55,743 nucleotides of DNA from Rhodobacter capsulatus (GTDB lineage: Bacteria > Pseudomonadota > Alphaproteobacteria > Rhodobacterales > Rhodobacteraceae): contig NZ_SWJZ01000010.1 in the NCBI RefSeq assembly GCF_005144475.1, forward strand, positions 1 to 55,743, written 5' to 3'. Position numbers and translations under genes: made by a program. The first letter of the stretch is position 1. Each line of letters begins with the position of its first letter. Positions 21,033-31,072 of this stretch are shown here, piece by piece. The notes under the pieces are model-generated. The model did no database searches and had not been told where the DNA came from. It was given only the letters and a program-made list of their open reading frames with translations.

Positions 21033-21380
21033 ATGACCGACACCATCGAAAAGATCGATCCGCTGGTCGATTACATCATGAAGAACTGCCTGTGGCAGTT
21101 CAACTCGCGCGGCTGGGACCGGCTGAAGCAGAATGCCGGGATCCTCAGCCAGACCTGCGAGATCCTCTGCGGCGAGGAGCCGGTGCATGAAACCGCGATG
21201 GACCGCTGCTACTGGGTCGATGCGGTGATCCTGTCGCGCGCCTTCAAGGCCCGCTTCCCCTGGCTCCTGGCCATGACCAAGCCCGAGATCAAGAGCCTGT
21301 TCAAGGCGCTGCACGAGAAGATCGACCATCTCACCGTTCACGGCTCGCTCAATACCGAGCTGACCGTCCCGCATTATTGA
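21033..21380 (+). CDS. anfG: Fe-only nitrogenase delta subunit
   Basis: A 115-residue delta subunit (MTDTIEKIDPLVDYIMKNCL...). Delta subunits occur only in V- and Fe-nitrogenases and bind the alpha subunit near the cofactor. The WQFNSRGWDR and CEILCGEEP segments are family hallmarks. It begins 7 bp after anfD with GAGGGACAG as ribosome site and precedes anfK by 13 bp, the standard order D-G-K. Confidence 0.96.
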   Translation: MTDTIEKIDPLVDYIMKNCLWQFNSRGWDRLKQNAGILSQTCEILCGEEPVHETAMDRCYWVDAVILSRAFKARFPWLLAMTKPEIKSLFKALHEKIDHLTVHGSLNTELTVPHY

Positions 21381-21393
21381 AAGGATCAGACCC

Positions 21394-22776
21394 ATGACTT
21401 GCCAGGTCACCCAGAAGGCGCGGGAAGGCACGATCAACCCGATCTTCACCTGCCAGCCCGCAGGCGCACAATTCGCCTCGATCGGGATCAAGGACTGTAT
21501 CGGCATCGTTCACGGCGGCCAGGGCTGCGTGATGTTCGTGCGGCTTCTGATCTCGCAGCACATGAAGGAAAGCTTCGAGATCGCCTCGTCGTCGGTCCAT
21601 GAGGACGGCGCGGTCTTCGGCGCGCTCGACCGTGTCGAAACCGCGGTCGAGGTGCTGCTGACCCGCTACCCGGACGTGAAGGTGGTGCCGATCATCACCA
21701 CCTGCTCGACCGAGATCATCGGCGATGACGTCGACGGGCTGCTCTCGAAACTTGAAGACGAACTTCTGCCGACCAAGTTTCCGGGCCGGGAAGTGCATCT
21801 GCTGACGGTGCATTGCCCGAGCTTCGTCGGCTCGATGATCACCGGCTATGACAAGGCGGTGCATGATTTCGTGAAGAAATTCGCGACGAAGGACGAACCC
21901 TCCGACAAGATCAACCTGATCACCGGCTGGGTGAACCCGGGCGATGTGAAGGAGCTGAAGCACCTTCTTGAGGTGATGGAGGTGAAGGCCAATGTGCTGT
22001 TTGAAGTCGAAAGCTTCGACAGCCCGCTGATGCCCGATCTGGAACATCATTCGCACGGCTCGACCACCATCGAGGATCTGCGCGACACGGCCAATGCGAA
22101 AGGCACCATCGCGCTCAATCGCTACGAGGGGATGAAGGCGGCCGATTACCTGAAGAAGAAGTTCAAGGTGCCTGCGGTGATCGGGCCGACCCCGGTTGGC
22201 ATCCGCAACACCGATGCCTTCCTGAAATCTGTGTCCGAGATGACCGGCCAGCCGATCCCGGCGCAGCTGGTCAGGGAACGCGGTCTGGCGCTCGATGCCA
22301 TCGCCGACATCGGCCACATGTTTCTGGCCGACAAGCGGGTGGCGATCTATGCCAACCCCGATCTGGCCATCGGCCTGACCGAGTTCTGCCTTGACCTCGA
22401 GATGAAGCCGAAACTGCTGCTGCTGGGCGATGACAACTCCGCTTACGTGAAAGACCCCCGCGTGCTGGCGCTGCAGGAAAACGCCCCCGATCTGGAAATC
22501 GTGACGAACGCCGATTTCTGGGATCTGGAAAGCCGGATCCAGCAGGGGCTCGAACTCGATCTGATCCTTGGCCATTCCAAGGGCCGGTTCATCTCGATCG
22601 ACTACAAGGTGCCGATGGTGCGCGTGGGCTTCCCGACCTACGACCGCGCCGGGATGTATCGCCATCCGGTGCTGGGCTACGGCGGCGCCATGTTCCTGGC
22701 CGAAACGATGGCCAACACGCTCTTCGCCGACATGGAGGCGAAGAAGAACAAGGAATGGATCCTCAACGTGTGGTGA
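21394..22776 (+). CDS. anfK: Fe-only nitrogenase beta subunit
   Basis: A 460-residue beta chain. P-cluster cysteines are in IFTCQPAGAQ, in VHGGQGCVMFVR and in TTCSTEIIGDDVDG. It lacks the N-terminal extension of NifK, as beta subunits of alternative nitrogenases do. It closes the structural set anfHDGK and is followed after 69 bp by the accessory genes. No defects. Confidence 0.96.
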   Translation: MTCQVTQKAREGTINPIFTCQPAGAQFASIGIKDCIGIVHGGQGCVMFVRLLISQHMKESFEIASSSVHEDGAVFGALDRVETAVEVLLTRYPDVKVVPIITTCSTEIIGDDVDGLLSKLEDELLPTKFPGREVHLLTVHCPSFVGSMITGYDKAVHDFVKKFATKDEPSDKINLITGWVNPGDVKELKHLLEVMEVKANVLFEVESFDSPLMPDLEHHSHGSTTIEDLRDTANAKGTIALNRYEGMKAADYLKKKFKVPAVIGPTPVGIRNTDAFLKSVSEMTGQPIPAQLVRERGLALDAIADIGHMFLADKRVAIYANPDLAIGLTEFCLDLEMKPKLLLLGDDNSAYVKDPRVLALQENAPDLEIVTNADFWDLESRIQQGLELDLILGHSKGRFISIDYKVPMVRVGFPTYDRAGMYRHPVLGYGGAMFLAETMANTLFADMEAKKNKEWILNVW

Positions 22777-22845
22777 CGGCATCGCCGCGCAACCTGCCGG
22801 GCTGCCCTTGTGGCCCGGCCTTTTCCCTGGTCCGAGGAGCTTCCC

Positions 22846-23526
22846 ATGCAGATCGCGGTTTTTCTGGACGAGACCGGCCAGCCCGCCCCCCTCAACGCCC
22901 CCGGTCGTCTGTTCCTTTACGAAGGCAGTGGCACCGATTGGGCGCTCATCGAGGATTGGCCGCTTGCCGTGCCGCGCGCGGGCGGCATTCCGGCGGTGCG
23001 CGACGCCATCGAACGCATGGTCTTCGCGATTTCTCCCTGCACCGTGTTGATTTCGGCCGAGGTGCGGGGCTATGTCTATTCGCTCTTGCAGGAACAATAC
23101 GGCTTTTCCGTCTGGCGCTCGACCGGAACGGTCGTGGCGATGCTGGCCTCGGTCTGCGCGGGCGAGGAGGAGCGGGCCAAGCAGGCCGCCTGCTGCGACA
23201 CGAAACCGGAAGCGGGCTGCGGCAGCTGCGGCACCAAGGTGACGGCGCTCAGCCCGCCGCCCGAAGTGCGCCCCGAAGACCGCCCCGACGGCAGCCGCTT
23301 CGTCGATCTGGCCGCAGTGCTGGCCGCCGATGCGCGGCACAATTCGCGTTCGGTTCTGGGCCCGATCCTTGCCGCGGAACCGTTCCGCCCGCTGGAGATC
23401 CGCATGGACCATCAACCGCGCTGGTTCGCCCGCACGCTTTCGGCGATGGGCCTGCGCTTCACCGAAGACCGCCGCGAGGGCGCGCTTTTCATCACCGTCG
23501 CACGGCAAAAGGAACACGCGCAATGA
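22846..23526 (+). CDS. anfO: AnfO, accessory protein of Fe-nitrogenase
   Basis: A 226-residue protein beginning MQIAVFLDETGQPAPLN, a family found only with Fe- (and some V-) nitrogenase operons. The N-terminal domain resembles a NifX/NifB C-terminal-like alpha/beta fold. A central Cys-rich segment reads CCDTKPEAGCGSCG (around residue 115-130), a possible metal-binding site. AnfO is needed for diazotrophic growth with Fe-nitrogenase in R. capsulatus; the molecular role is unsettled. GAGGAGC precedes the ATG at 22846. It overlaps anfR by ATGA. Confidence 0.9.
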   Translation: MQIAVFLDETGQPAPLNAPGRLFLYEGSGTDWALIEDWPLAVPRAGGIPAVRDAIERMVFAISPCTVLISAEVRGYVYSLLQEQYGFSVWRSTGTVVAMLASVCAGEEERAKQAACCDTKPEAGCGSCGTKVTALSPPPEVRPEDRPDGSRFVDLAAVLAADARHNSRSVLGPILAAEPFRPLEIRMDHQPRWFARTLSAMGLRFTEDRREGALFITVARQKEHAQ

Positions 23527-24044
23527 AACAGGTTCTTGTCTTTGCCTATGGGCTTGATCTGCATCCCGCGGAAATCGGCAAGCTTTGCCCCTCGGCGAAA
23601 CCCTTGACGCGGGCCAGCGCCAAGGGCTGGCGGATCGGCTTCTTCGGCCATTCGCGGGTCTGGGATGGCGCCGAGGAAAGCCTGATCCCCGATCCCGATG
23701 CCCATGTGCCGGGCGTGCTTTACGCCCTTGCGCCGTCCGAGGCCGAAATGCTGGAGGCCGCCCGCGGCGTGAAGCTGAACGGCACCGGGCGCTATTTCCA
23801 CACCCCGCTCGACGTGACGACCGAGGATGGCCTATCCTTGGGGGCGGTGGCGTTGATCAAGACCGAACGGCGGGCCGAAAAACCGCCCAGCCGCCCCTAT
23901 CGCGACCGCATCGTCGAGGGGGCGCGGCTGCACGGCCTGCCCGCTGACTATATCGCGGCGCTTGGCGCGCTGCCCGCCACCGAGCCCGCCTATCCGGTGC
24001 CGATGGCGATCCAACTGCCGATCTTTGCCGGCTCCTGCTGTTGA
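23523..24044 (+). CDS. anfR: AnfR, accessory protein of Fe-nitrogenase
   Basis: A 173-residue protein (MKQVLVFAYGLDLHPAEIGK...) with the YGLDLHP and GVLYALAPSEAEML features of the gamma-glutamylcyclotransferase-like (AIG2/BtrG) fold. It ends FAGSCC, a terminal cysteine pair. It is translationally coupled to anfO and precedes anf3. Genes in this place are known in R. capsulatus as anf2 or anfR and help Fe-nitrogenase-dependent growth. Whether it is an enzyme or a cofactor-binding protein is not shown by the sequence. Confidence 0.85.
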   Translation: MKQVLVFAYGLDLHPAEIGKLCPSAKPLTRASAKGWRIGFFGHSRVWDGAEESLIPDPDAHVPGVLYALAPSEAEMLEAARGVKLNGTGRYFHTPLDVTTEDGLSLGAVALIKTERRAEKPPSRPYRDRIVEGARLHGLPADYIAALGALPATEPAYPVPMAIQLPIFAGSCC

Positions 24045-24055
24045 AAGGAAAGACC

Positions 24056-24718
24056 ATGACCGAGACCCAGGCCCCCTCCGCCCCGCCTTCGGAACGCACC
24101 CGTGTGAAGCGCTATCACTGGCTGGCCGCCTATGACCGCGCCACGATCGATGCGATCATCGATGCCGCGCTGGTGTGCCAGATCGGCTATGTCGTCGATG
24201 GCGCGCCGATCGTGACGCCGACTTGCCACTGGCGGATCGGCGATCACGTCTATTGGCACGGGTCTTCCGCCAGCCGGATGCTGCGCAATCAGGAAAACGG
24301 CGTGCCGGTCTGTTTCTCGGTCACGCATCTGGATGGCGTGGCGTTTTCGCGGGCGGCGTTTGATCACAACATCCTTTATCGGTCCGTCATGGCGTTCGGC
24401 AAAACCGAACTGGTCGAGGGCGCGGAGAAGAAAGCCGCGCTGGAAGCCTTTGTCACCCGTCTGGCGCCGGGGCTGTGGGACTATGCCCGGCCGCCGACCG
24501 AACAGGAATGGAAGGCCTCGAAGGTGATCCGGATGAAGCTGGACGAGGTCTCGGCCAAGGTGGCCTCCGGCCTGCCCGAGGAAGACGCGGCCGATCTGGC
24601 ACTGGATCTCTGGGCCGGGCATGTGCCGGTTCGGATGGTGACGGACGCCCCGGTGCCCGATCCGAAGCTGCGCCCGGGGATCGCGATGCCCGATTTCGTC
24701 CGCGCCTTCGGGTTTTGA
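24056..24718 (+). CDS. anf3: Anf3, heme-flavin oxidase-type protein of Fe-nitrogenase operons
   Basis: A 220-residue protein of the pyridoxamine-phosphate-oxidase-like fold (split barrel), with CHWRIGDHVYWHGSSASRML and VCFSVTHLDGVAFSRAAF as core. Anf3 of Azotobacter vinelandii is described as a heme- and flavin-containing low-potential oxidase that may shield Fe-nitrogenase from oxygen; the match here rests on fold pattern and operon position. I chose the ATG at 24056 with GAAAGGA ahead of it; an in-frame TTG lies 15 bp upstream. It is the last gene of the anf operon. Confidence 0.85.
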   Translation: MTETQAPSAPPSERTRVKRYHWLAAYDRATIDAIIDAALVCQIGYVVDGAPIVTPTCHWRIGDHVYWHGSSASRMLRNQENGVPVCFSVTHLDGVAFSRAAFDHNILYRSVMAFGKTELVEGAEKKAALEAFVTRLAPGLWDYARPPTEQEWKASKVIRMKLDEVSAKVASGLPEEDAADLALDLWAGHVPVRMVTDAPVPDPKLRPGIAMPDFVRAFGF

Positions 24719-24749
24719 CGCGCCCCGTCCCGATCCGATGCGGCGGCCG

Positions 24750-24818
24750 GGCCCCGTCTTCCCGCGGGCCCCGTCTTCCCGCAGATCCCGTCTTCCCGCA
24801 GATCCGGTCTTCCCGGTC
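24750..24818. repeat. 17-bp tandem repeat, four units
   Basis: The core CCCCGTCTTCCCGC recurs with exactly 17-bp period at 24752, 24769, 24786 (one change) and 24803 (three changes). It lies 30 bp past the anf operon. No gene is apparent in it. The whole gap 24719-25743 (1 kb) otherwise holds only the terminator-like block and the two relics listed next. Confidence 0.9.
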
Positions 24819-24908
24819 TGCCGATGAGGCGTCACGCCGCTCCGGTCCCGAGGCCTGCGGCGCGTTTTCCGCCCCGCGGACGGGGGGGTATCTCTCCCGC
24901 CGCGGGAC

Positions 24909-24990
24909 TTTGGCAAAGCCCCTGTCTGGTCGGCCGTTGGCAATAAGAAAGCCGCGCGGAAAGGCGGCTTCGGGAACGGTATTGGTCGGC
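24909..24990 (-). repeat. Terminator-bearing block, second copy at 45331
   Basis: The block TTTGGCAAA-...-GGTCGGCCGTTGGCAA followed by AAAGCCGC...GGCGGCTTC is about 80 % identical over some 80 bp to 45331-45413. In both places the hairpin followed by a T-rich run is oriented to end minus-strand transcription. Here the minus-strand gene it would serve is only a relic. Confidence 0.8.
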
Positions 24991-25142
24991 GGACGCGGCA
25001 TGACACATGGATCCCGGGGGCGATCGCGACGGCAAGAAAGCGCAAACCCGAGATCCGTCTGATCGACGATGGGCAAACATGCCCGCTCTGGGCTTGCCCG
25101 GAAAATGTGAAGAGCACCAACTGAGGCACCAGGAGGTGTTCC

Positions 25143-25345
25143 ATGGGAAACGGGCACAGACCGATGCCCGAGTTTCGGCGTGAAGCCGTGCGACGGGCCC
25201 CGACCCGTGGCAGGACGCGGCGAGAGATCGCAGAGGATCCGGGCATTGGGCTGTCGACGCTGACGCGGTGACGGAGCCAAGTGAGGCACCGGTCGATCTG
25301 CATGCCGAGCTGAAGAGGCTGCGGCGGGAGAAATCGGTCTGTTGA
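25143..25345 (+). pseudogene. Relic of an IS3-type orfA transposase
   Basis: From the ATG at 25143 the frame reads MGNGHRPMPEFRREAVRRAP and GRTRREIAEDPGIGLSTLTR, the helix-turn-helix start of IS3-family OrfA proteins, then stops at 25271. A different frame continues with DLHAELKRLRREKSVC, the coiled-coil that normally follows. So a frameshift and a stop have broken it, and no orfB remains. It abuts the truncated fragment on the other strand. Confidence 0.8.
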
Positions 25346-25371
25346 TTTGCACGCAGAACTGACCCAGGTGA

Positions 25372-25578
25372 GCCGCCCTTCCAGTCGCCCTCGTTCGCGG
25401 TGATGAAGTGATCCGTGTCGATCCATTTCACCCCGTCGGGTTCGCCCGCCACCGCCGCAAGCCCGGTCAAGTCGATCTTCTGCAGCCCGGCGCAGTCAAC
25501 CGCCCCCTTCGAAAGCGGCAGCTTGACCAGATACCCGGCGGGATGACACGCGGATTGCGGTTCGATGACCTGTGTCCC
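25372..25578 (-). pseudogene. Fragment of an esterase-like/phosphatase-type secreted protein
   Basis: About 69 residues on the minus strand, including VDCAGLQKIDLTGLAAVAGEPDGVKWIDTDHF in part (positions 25400-25500) and TANEGDWKGG, resemble the middle of large periplasmic beta-propeller proteins of the choice-of-anchor or alkaline-phosphatase-like type. Both ends are missing; the 3' side breaks at the transposase relic. A remnant cut by an insertion or deletion is the simplest reading. Confidence 0.6.
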
Positions 25579-25743
25579 GGCGCGCTTGGGGGCCTTGCCC
25601 GTCGGTCCGTCCGTTCGATCCGCCCCGTGGGGCGCGCCGCGGAAATTGCCGCACCGCAGACTCATTTCTGTCACCGCTTCGATATTTTCCCGTCACGACC
25701 CGGGCGCACCGTGAGGCCGAACTCTGAACGGAAAGGTTCGCCG

Positions 25744-26508
25744 ATGTTTTCCTTGGAAGGACAAAAGGCGCTCGTCGTCGGAATTGCGAACGAACATTCG
25801 ATCGCCTTCGGAATTGCCCGGGCCTTGCGCGCACAGGGCGCCGATCTTGCTGTCACCTGGCTCAATGACAAGGCCGAGCCGCATGTGCGCCCGCTCGCCG
25901 AAGAGCTGGGGGCCGAGATCATGATGCCGCTCGATGTCGCCGAGCCCGATCAGCTTGCGGCGGTGTTCGAGCGGATCGAGGATCATTGGGGGCGGCTCGA
26001 TACGCTCGTGCATTCCATCGCCTTTGCGCCGCGGGCCGACCTGCACGGGCGGGTGGTCGATTGTTCGGCGGGCGGTTTCGCGCTGGCGATGGACACATCG
26101 GTGCATTCCTTCCTGCGGATGATCCATCTGGCGGAGCCGTTGATGACCGAGGGCGGCACCTGCCTGTCCGTGTCCTTCTTCGGCTCGACCCGGGTGGTGC
26201 GGCATTACAACCTGATGGGGCCGGTGAAGGCCGCGCTCGAAAGCGCCGTGCGCTATGCTGCGGCGGAACTGGGCGAAAAGGGCATCCGCGTGCATGCGCT
26301 CTCGCCCGGGCCGCTGGCCACCCGTGCCGCAAGCGGCATCGACCATTTCGACGAGATGATGGCCGAGGCGGCCGAACGCGCCCCCACCCATCATCTGGCG
26401 ACGATCGAGGATATCGGGGCGATGGCCGCCTTTCTGGCCGCGCCCGAAGCGAAGAACCTGACCGGCGGGATCCACGAGATCGACGGCGGCTATTCCATCA
26501 CCGCGTAA
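25744..26508 (+). CDS. fabI: Enoyl-[acyl-carrier-protein] reductase (NADH)
   Basis: A 254-residue short-chain dehydrogenase of the FabI class. It has the FabI-type nucleotide loop [17 protein letters not shown], the active-site Y-x6-K in HYNLMGPVK, and the closing [13 protein letters not shown]. FabI reduces enoyl-ACP in fatty acid synthesis. It is the first gene of an operon with DUF3141, ackA and CoA-transferase genes, unlike the usual housekeeping fabI context, so it may be a specialised second copy. A purine-rich ribosome site (GGAAAGG) precedes the ATG. Confidence 0.9.
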   Translation: MFSLEGQKALVVGIANEHSIAFGIARALRAQGADLAVTWLNDKAEPHVRPLAEELGAEIMMPLDVAEPDQLAAVFERIEDHWGRLDTLVHSIAFAPRADLHGRVVDCSAGGFALAMDTSVHSFLRMIHLAEPLMTEGGTCLSVSFFGSTRVVRHYNLMGPVKAALESAVRYAAAELGEKGIRVHALSPGPLATRAASGIDHFDEMMAEAAERAPTHHLATIEDIGAMAAFLAAPEAKNLTGGIHEIDGGYSITA

Positions 26509-26518
26509 GGGGGCCGCC

Positions 26519-29230
26519 ATGGTCAGCGTCTTTGATTACACCGATCCCTCCCGCGCCGCCGATCTGCCCGGTCCGGCAGAGGATCTGCTCGGCCTTGGGC
26601 GCCAGAAGATCGATGCGATGAGCGCCGAACTCGAGGGGACGGTGGAAACCGCGGGCCTCCTTGCCTCGGCGCTGCAGCAGCATGGCAGCCGCATCGTCGC
26701 CAGCCATTCGGCGCGGCTGAACACGGCGATGAAACAGGCCGAAGAGCTGATCGCCGCCTTTCACAACGACCGCGAGAACCGCTCCAGCTTCGAAGCCTGG
26801 GTGGAATATCAGCGCGACGCCGCCGAGCGGCTGGTGCTGAGCCTCGATGCGCTGCGCCGTCGCGGCGACATCTTCCTTGAGCATGAGGCCGAGGGCTGCC
26901 CGCCGGTTCTGGCCTATGCGACCGAGCGGGTGCTGGACGGGCGCGATCTGCCCCTGCCCTCGAATTACATGCTGCTGCGGATCCTGCCGCCCGAGGGCGT
27001 GCAGATCGACCCGCGCCGCCGCCCCTATGTGATCATCGATCCGCGCGCCGGGCACGGCCCCGGCATCGGCGGCTTCAAGACCGACAGTCAGGTGGGCGTC
27101 GCGCTGCGGGCGGGCCATCCGGTCTATTTCGTCGCCTTCCGCCGCGCCCCCGAGCCGGGGCAGTTCCTGTCTTACGTCACCCGGGCCGAGGCCGCCTTCG
27201 TGCGCGAGGTGATGCGCCTGCATCCGGAAAGCGCCCGTCCGGTGGTGATCGGCAATTGTCAGGGCGGCTGGGCCAGCCTGCTTCTGGCCGCGATGAACCC
27301 CGATCTGACCGGCCCCGTCGTCATCAACGGCGCCCCGGTCGCCCCCTGGTCGGGCCGCGTCGGCGAAAACCCGATGCGCTACACGGCCGGGCTGGCGGGC
27401 GGCACCTGGATTCCGCTCATGCTCTCGGATCTGGGGGGCGGGCTGTTCGACGGCGCGCATCTGGTGGCGAATTTCGAACTGCTCAACCCGTCGCGCACGC
27501 TCTTTCGCAAATACACCGACCTTTTCCGTGACATCGACCATGCCGAGGCCACTTTCCTCGATTTCGAACGCTGGTGGGGGGGCTTCTTCCTGCTCGCCGA
27601 GCCGGAAATCCGCTGGATTGTCGAGCAGCTTTTCGTCGGCAACCGTCTGGTCAAGAACGAGGCCCGGATCGAGCCGGGCCGCCCGGTCGATCTCAAGGCG
27701 ATCCGCGCGCCGATCATCGTCTTTGCCAGCCACGGCGACACCATCACCCCGCCGCAGCAGGCGCTGAACTGGATCGCCGCGACCTATGCCGATGTTGCCG
27801 AGATCCGCATCCGCGGCCAGCGCATCGTTTACATGGTGCATGAGGAAGTCGGCCATCTGGGCATCTTCGTCTCCTCGAAGATCGCCAATCGCGAACATTC
27901 CGAGGTCGCCTCGACGCTGAAGACGATCGAGGCCTTGGCGCCCGGGCTTTATGAAATGACCATCGAGGATGTGACCGAGACCGACGGGCGCAGGCATTTC
28001 ACTGTCGGCTTTTGTGACCGCACGCTTGATGACATCCGCGCGCTCGATGACGGGCAGGCCGACGAGCGGCCCTTTGCGGCGGTGGCGCGGGTCTCCGAGG
28101 TGCAGGCGCAGCTTTACGAAACGCTGCTGCGCCCGGTCTTGCGCAGCCTTGTCACCGAAACCTCGGCCGAGATGAGCCGGGCTTTGCATCCCGAACGGCT
28201 GTCGCGGGCGCTGATCTCCTCGCGCAATCCGGCCATGGCGCCGCTGCAGCAGGCGGCAGAACAGGTGCGCAAGGTCCGCACCCGGGCGCATCCCGGCAAT
28301 CCGTTTCTGGCGGCCGAGGCGCTTTGGGTGCAAGGCACCGAGCAGATGATCGATTTCTGGCGCGACAGTCGCGACATGATGACGGAACTCGCCTTTCACA
28401 GCCTCTGGGGCAATCCCTGGGCGCGGGCCTTCGGCGCCAAGCATGAATCGCGCCGCACGCTGAAAAGCCTCGACGAGCTGCGGGCCCTGCCCGAGGTGAC
28501 GGCGGCGCTTTTTGCGATCGACCAGGGCGGCTTCGTCGAGGCGGTGATCCGGATGCTGGTGCTTCTGGCGGAAAACCGCGGTCAGGTGCGGCGGGACCGG
28601 CTGGAACGCTCGGCCCGGGTGCTGAGCTGGGACGCGCCGTTCCGCGCGCTTGGGGCTGAACGGCGAGCGATGATCATCCATCAGCAGACGCTGATCGCGA
28701 CCTTCGAGCCCGAGCGCGCGATCGAGACCCTGCCGCAGCTTCTGCGCGATCCGCAGGAGCGGGCCTCGGCGCTGGCCGTCGTGCGCTACATCCCCGGGGC
28801 GATGGCGGAAATGTCGCCTGAAACGCAGGCGATGCTGGCGCGGTTCGAAACCGTGCTTGGCGTCGCACCCGCCACCGCGGATGTGACCGAAGACCCGCTT
28901 GCCCCCGCGCCGCTTGCCCCCGTGCCGCATGTCTTGGGCGGGCCGCAAGCCTTGGGCGGAGCGGTGCCGGACTGGCAGCCTGCGCCCGATTTCGCGCCCA
29001 ATTTTGCGACCGAGCCGCTGCCCGGCCTGGCCGAACAGCCGCCCGCGCCGGAAGCCCCGGTCGAGCTTGTGCCGCTGCCGCAGCCCGAAGCCGAGCCGCA
29101 ACCCGGGCTGACGGAGGCCGCCCCCCCCGCCCCGGCGCCGGATCTGCCCCGGCTGGCGCCGATCCCGCGTCCGGGTCGCACGCCGCGGCGCGGTCCGAAC
29201 GGGGCCGCCCCGCGGGAGGGCGAGCAATGA
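26519..29230 (+). CDS. DUF3141 / PHA-synthase-like alpha/beta hydrolase, 903 residues
   Basis: A large protein whose central part (about residues 150-450) is an alpha/beta hydrolase related to polyhydroxyalkanoate synthase. The nucleophile motif is GNCQGGW with C247, the lipase-like box with cysteine that PHA synthases use. A Cterminal helical region and a long Pro/Ala-rich tail (residues about 790-903) follow. Family DUF3141 often lies with fabI, pta and ackA genes. It starts 10 bp after fabI and overlaps ackA by ATGA, so the operon is tight. Its reaction is unknown; acyl transfer or polymer formation is only a guess. Confidence 0.85.
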   Translation: MVSVFDYTDPSRAADLPGPAEDLLGLGRQKIDAMSAELEGTVETAGLLASALQQHGSRIVASHSARLNTAMKQAEELIAAFHNDRENRSSFEAWVEYQRDAAERLVLSLDALRRRGDIFLEHEAEGCPPVLAYATERVLDGRDLPLPSNYMLLRILPPEGVQIDPRRRPYVIIDPRAGHGPGIGGFKTDSQVGVALRAGHPVYFVAFRRAPEPGQFLSYVTRAEAAFVREVMRLHPESARPVVIGNCQGGWASLLLAAMNPDLTGPVVINGAPVAPWSGRVGENPMRYTAGLAGGTWIPLMLSDLGGGLFDGAHLVANFELLNPSRTLFRKYTDLFRDIDHAEATFLDFERWWGGFFLLAEPEIRWIVEQLFVGNRLVKNEARIEPGRPVDLKAIRAPIIVFASHGDTITPPQQALNWIAATYADVAEIRIRGQRIVYMVHEEVGHLGIFVSSKIANREHSEVASTLKTIEALAPGLYEMTIEDVTETDGRRHFTVGFCDRTLDDIRALDDGQADERPFAAVARVSEVQAQLYETLLRPVLRSLVTETSAEMSRALHPERLSRALISSRNPAMAPLQQAAEQVRKVRTRAHPGNPFLAAEALWVQGTEQMIDFWRDSRDMMTELAFHSLWGNPWARAFGAKHESRRTLKSLDELRALPEVTAALFAIDQGGFVEAVIRMLVLLAENRGQVRRDRLERSARVLSWDAPFRALGAERRAMIIHQQTLIATFEPERAIETLPQLLRDPQERASALAVVRYIPGAMAEMSPETQAMLARFETVLGVAPATADVTEDPLAPAPLAPVPHVLGGPQALGGAVPDWQPAPDFAPNFATEPLPGLAEQPPAPEAPVELVPLPQPEAEPQPGLTEAAPPAPAPDLPRLAPIPRPGRTPRRGPNGAAPREGEQ

Positions 29231-30411
29231 CGCAGGCGATCCTGACGCTGAATGCCGGATCGTCCTCGCTCAAGCTCGCGCTTTATCCGCTGCGTGGCGA
29301 GAGGCCGATGGCCACGGGGCTTGTCGATGCGATCGGCCCCGCAGGGGTCTTTCACCTCAAGGGGCCGTTCGGGCAGGAGCTGCCCACGGTCGCGGGCGAT
29401 CTGTCGCGCCATGAAAGCGCGCTGCAGACCGTCGTTGCCAGCCTGCGCGGCACGCATCCCGATCTGACGCTCGCCTGCATCGGGCATCGCGTCCTGCATG
29501 GCGGCGATCATTTCTCGGGCCCGGTCACGGTGACCCCCGAGATTCTGGCGCTGCTCGATCCGCTCGCCCCTTTCGCGCCGCTGCATCAGCCGCACAATCT
29601 GGCGGGCATCCGCGCCGCGATGGCGGCCTTTCCGGGCGTGCCGCAGGTGGCCTGTTTCGACACCGGCTTTCACCGCCATCACCCCTGGGTGAATGACGCC
29701 TTCGCGCTGCCGCGGGCGTTCTACGATCAGGGCGTGCGGCGTTACGGCTTTCACGGGCTGAGCTATGATTACGTCGCCACGCGCCTGCGCGAGCTTGCGC
29801 CGCATCTGGCCGCCGGGCGGGTCGTGGTGGCGCATCTGGGCAATGGCGCCTCGATGTGCGCGCTGCAAGATGGCCGCTCGGTCGCCTCGACGATGGGGTT
29901 CACCGCGCTCGACGGGCTGCCGATGGGCACGCGCTCGGGCCAGATCGACCCGGGGGTTCTGCTTTATCTGATGCAGCATCGCGGCATGAGCGCCGACGAG
30001 ATCGCCGACATGCTCTATCGCCGCTCGGGGCTGCTGGGGCTCTCGGGGCTTTCCAGCGACATGCGCGTTCTGGAAGCCGCGGACACGCCCGAGGCGCGCG
30101 GCGCCATCGATTATTTCGTCTTCCGCGCCCAGCGCGAGGTGGGGGCGATGGCGGCGGCGCTGGGCGGCATCGATGCGTTGGTCTTCTGCGGCGGCATCGG
30201 GGAAAACTCGCGGCGGGTGCGCGAGCGGATCTGCGAACGGCTGGGCTGGATGGGGATCGAGATCGACCATGCCCGCAACGGCGAAAACGCGACGGTGATT
30301 TCCTCGGAGCTGGCCCGCACCACCGTGATGGTCGTGCCGACCAACGAAGAGCTGGTGATCGCCCGCGCGGCGCGGGCGGCCCTGGGCATCGGCGAAAGGA
30401 ACGTGGCATGA
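29227..30411 (+). CDS. ackA: Acetate kinase family enzyme
   Basis: A 394-residue acetokinase-family enzyme (starts [20 protein letters not shown]), which interconverts acetyl phosphate and acetate with ADP/ATP. Family signatures are LNAGSSSLK near the start, [16 protein letters not shown] and [11 protein letters not shown]. The substrate could be propionate or butyrate rather than acetate. No phosphotransacetylase gene is in this operon. It overlaps both neighbours by ATGA, pointing to strict coexpression with the DUF3141 and CoA-transferase genes. Confidence 0.9.
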   Translation: MTQAILTLNAGSSSLKLALYPLRGERPMATGLVDAIGPAGVFHLKGPFGQELPTVAGDLSRHESALQTVVASLRGTHPDLTLACIGHRVLHGGDHFSGPVTVTPEILALLDPLAPFAPLHQPHNLAGIRAAMAAFPGVPQVACFDTGFHRHHPWVNDAFALPRAFYDQGVRRYGFHGLSYDYVATRLRELAPHLAAGRVVVAHLGNGASMCALQDGRSVASTMGFTALDGLPMGTRSGQIDPGVLLYLMQHRGMSADEIADMLYRRSGLLGLSGLSSDMRVLEAADTPEARGAIDYFVFRAQREVGAMAAALGGIDALVFCGGIGENSRRVRERICERLGWMGIEIDHARNGENATVISSELARTTVMVVPTNEELVIARAARAALGIGERNVA

Positions 30412-31061
30412 AAGGCGCCCTGACCCCCGAGGCGGCGGCCGCCCGCATTCCCGATGGCGCGCGCGTGATGATCGGCGGCTTCGTCGCGGTGGGCTCGCCG
30501 CTGCGGCTGATCGATGCGCTGGTGGCGCGCGGGGCCCGCGATCTGACGGTGATCGCCAATGACACGGCGCGGCCGGGGCTTGGCATCGGCAAGCTGATCT
30601 CGGCGGGTTGCGTGGCACGGGTGATCGCCTCGCATATCGGGCTGAACCCGGAAACGCAGGCCGGGATGAATGCGGGGCGGATCGCGGTCGACCTCGTGCC
30701 GCAGGGCACGCTGGTCGAGCGGATCCGTGCGGGCGGCATGGGGCTTGGGGGCGTGCTGACGCCGACCGGGCTTGGCACCGAAGTTGCCGAGGGCAAGCAG
30801 ATCCTCGAGATCGAGGGGCGCAGCTATCTGCTGGAACTGCCGCTGCGCGCCGATTTCGCGCTGATCGGCGCCTGGCAGGCCGATCATGTCGCCAATCTGA
30901 CCTATGAATTCACCGCGCAGAACTTCAACCCGGTGATGGCGCTGGCCGCCGATACGGTGATCGCCGAGCCCGAAAGCATCGTGCCGGTGGGGGTGATCCC
31001 GCCCGATGCGGTGCGCACGCCGGGGGTTCTGGTCGATCATCTGCTGGTGCGCGCGGGGTAG
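30408..31061 (+). CDS. 3-oxoacid-type CoA-transferase, subunit A
   Basis: A 217-residue alpha subunit of a family I CoA-transferase. Motifs IPDGARVMIGGFVAVGSP near the start and GGMGLGGVLTPTGLGTEV are typical of the acetoacetate or butyrate-acetoacetate CoA-transferase A chains. Translation is coupled to ackA (ATGA). With subunit B it would move CoA between short-chain acids, which fits the acetate kinase next door. Confidence 0.88.
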   Translation: MKGALTPEAAAARIPDGARVMIGGFVAVGSPLRLIDALVARGARDLTVIANDTARPGLGIGKLISAGCVARVIASHIGLNPETQAGMNAGRIAVDLVPQGTLVERIRAGGMGLGGVLTPTGLGTEVAEGKQILEIEGRSYLLELPLRADFALIGAWQADHVANLTYEFTAQNFNPVMALAADTVIAEPESIVPVGVIPPDAVRTPGVLVDHLLVRAG

Positions 31062-31072
31062 GGGAGGCGGGA

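Noticed and set aside
24720-24830. CRISPR array
   Set aside because: The 17-bp units follow each other without spacers and are shorter than CRISPR repeats; no cas genes are present.
24832-25674. 280-residue minus-strand frame across the relic region
   Set aside because: Only 69 residues look like a real protein; the rest runs through the transposase relic, and the repeats lie just beyond.
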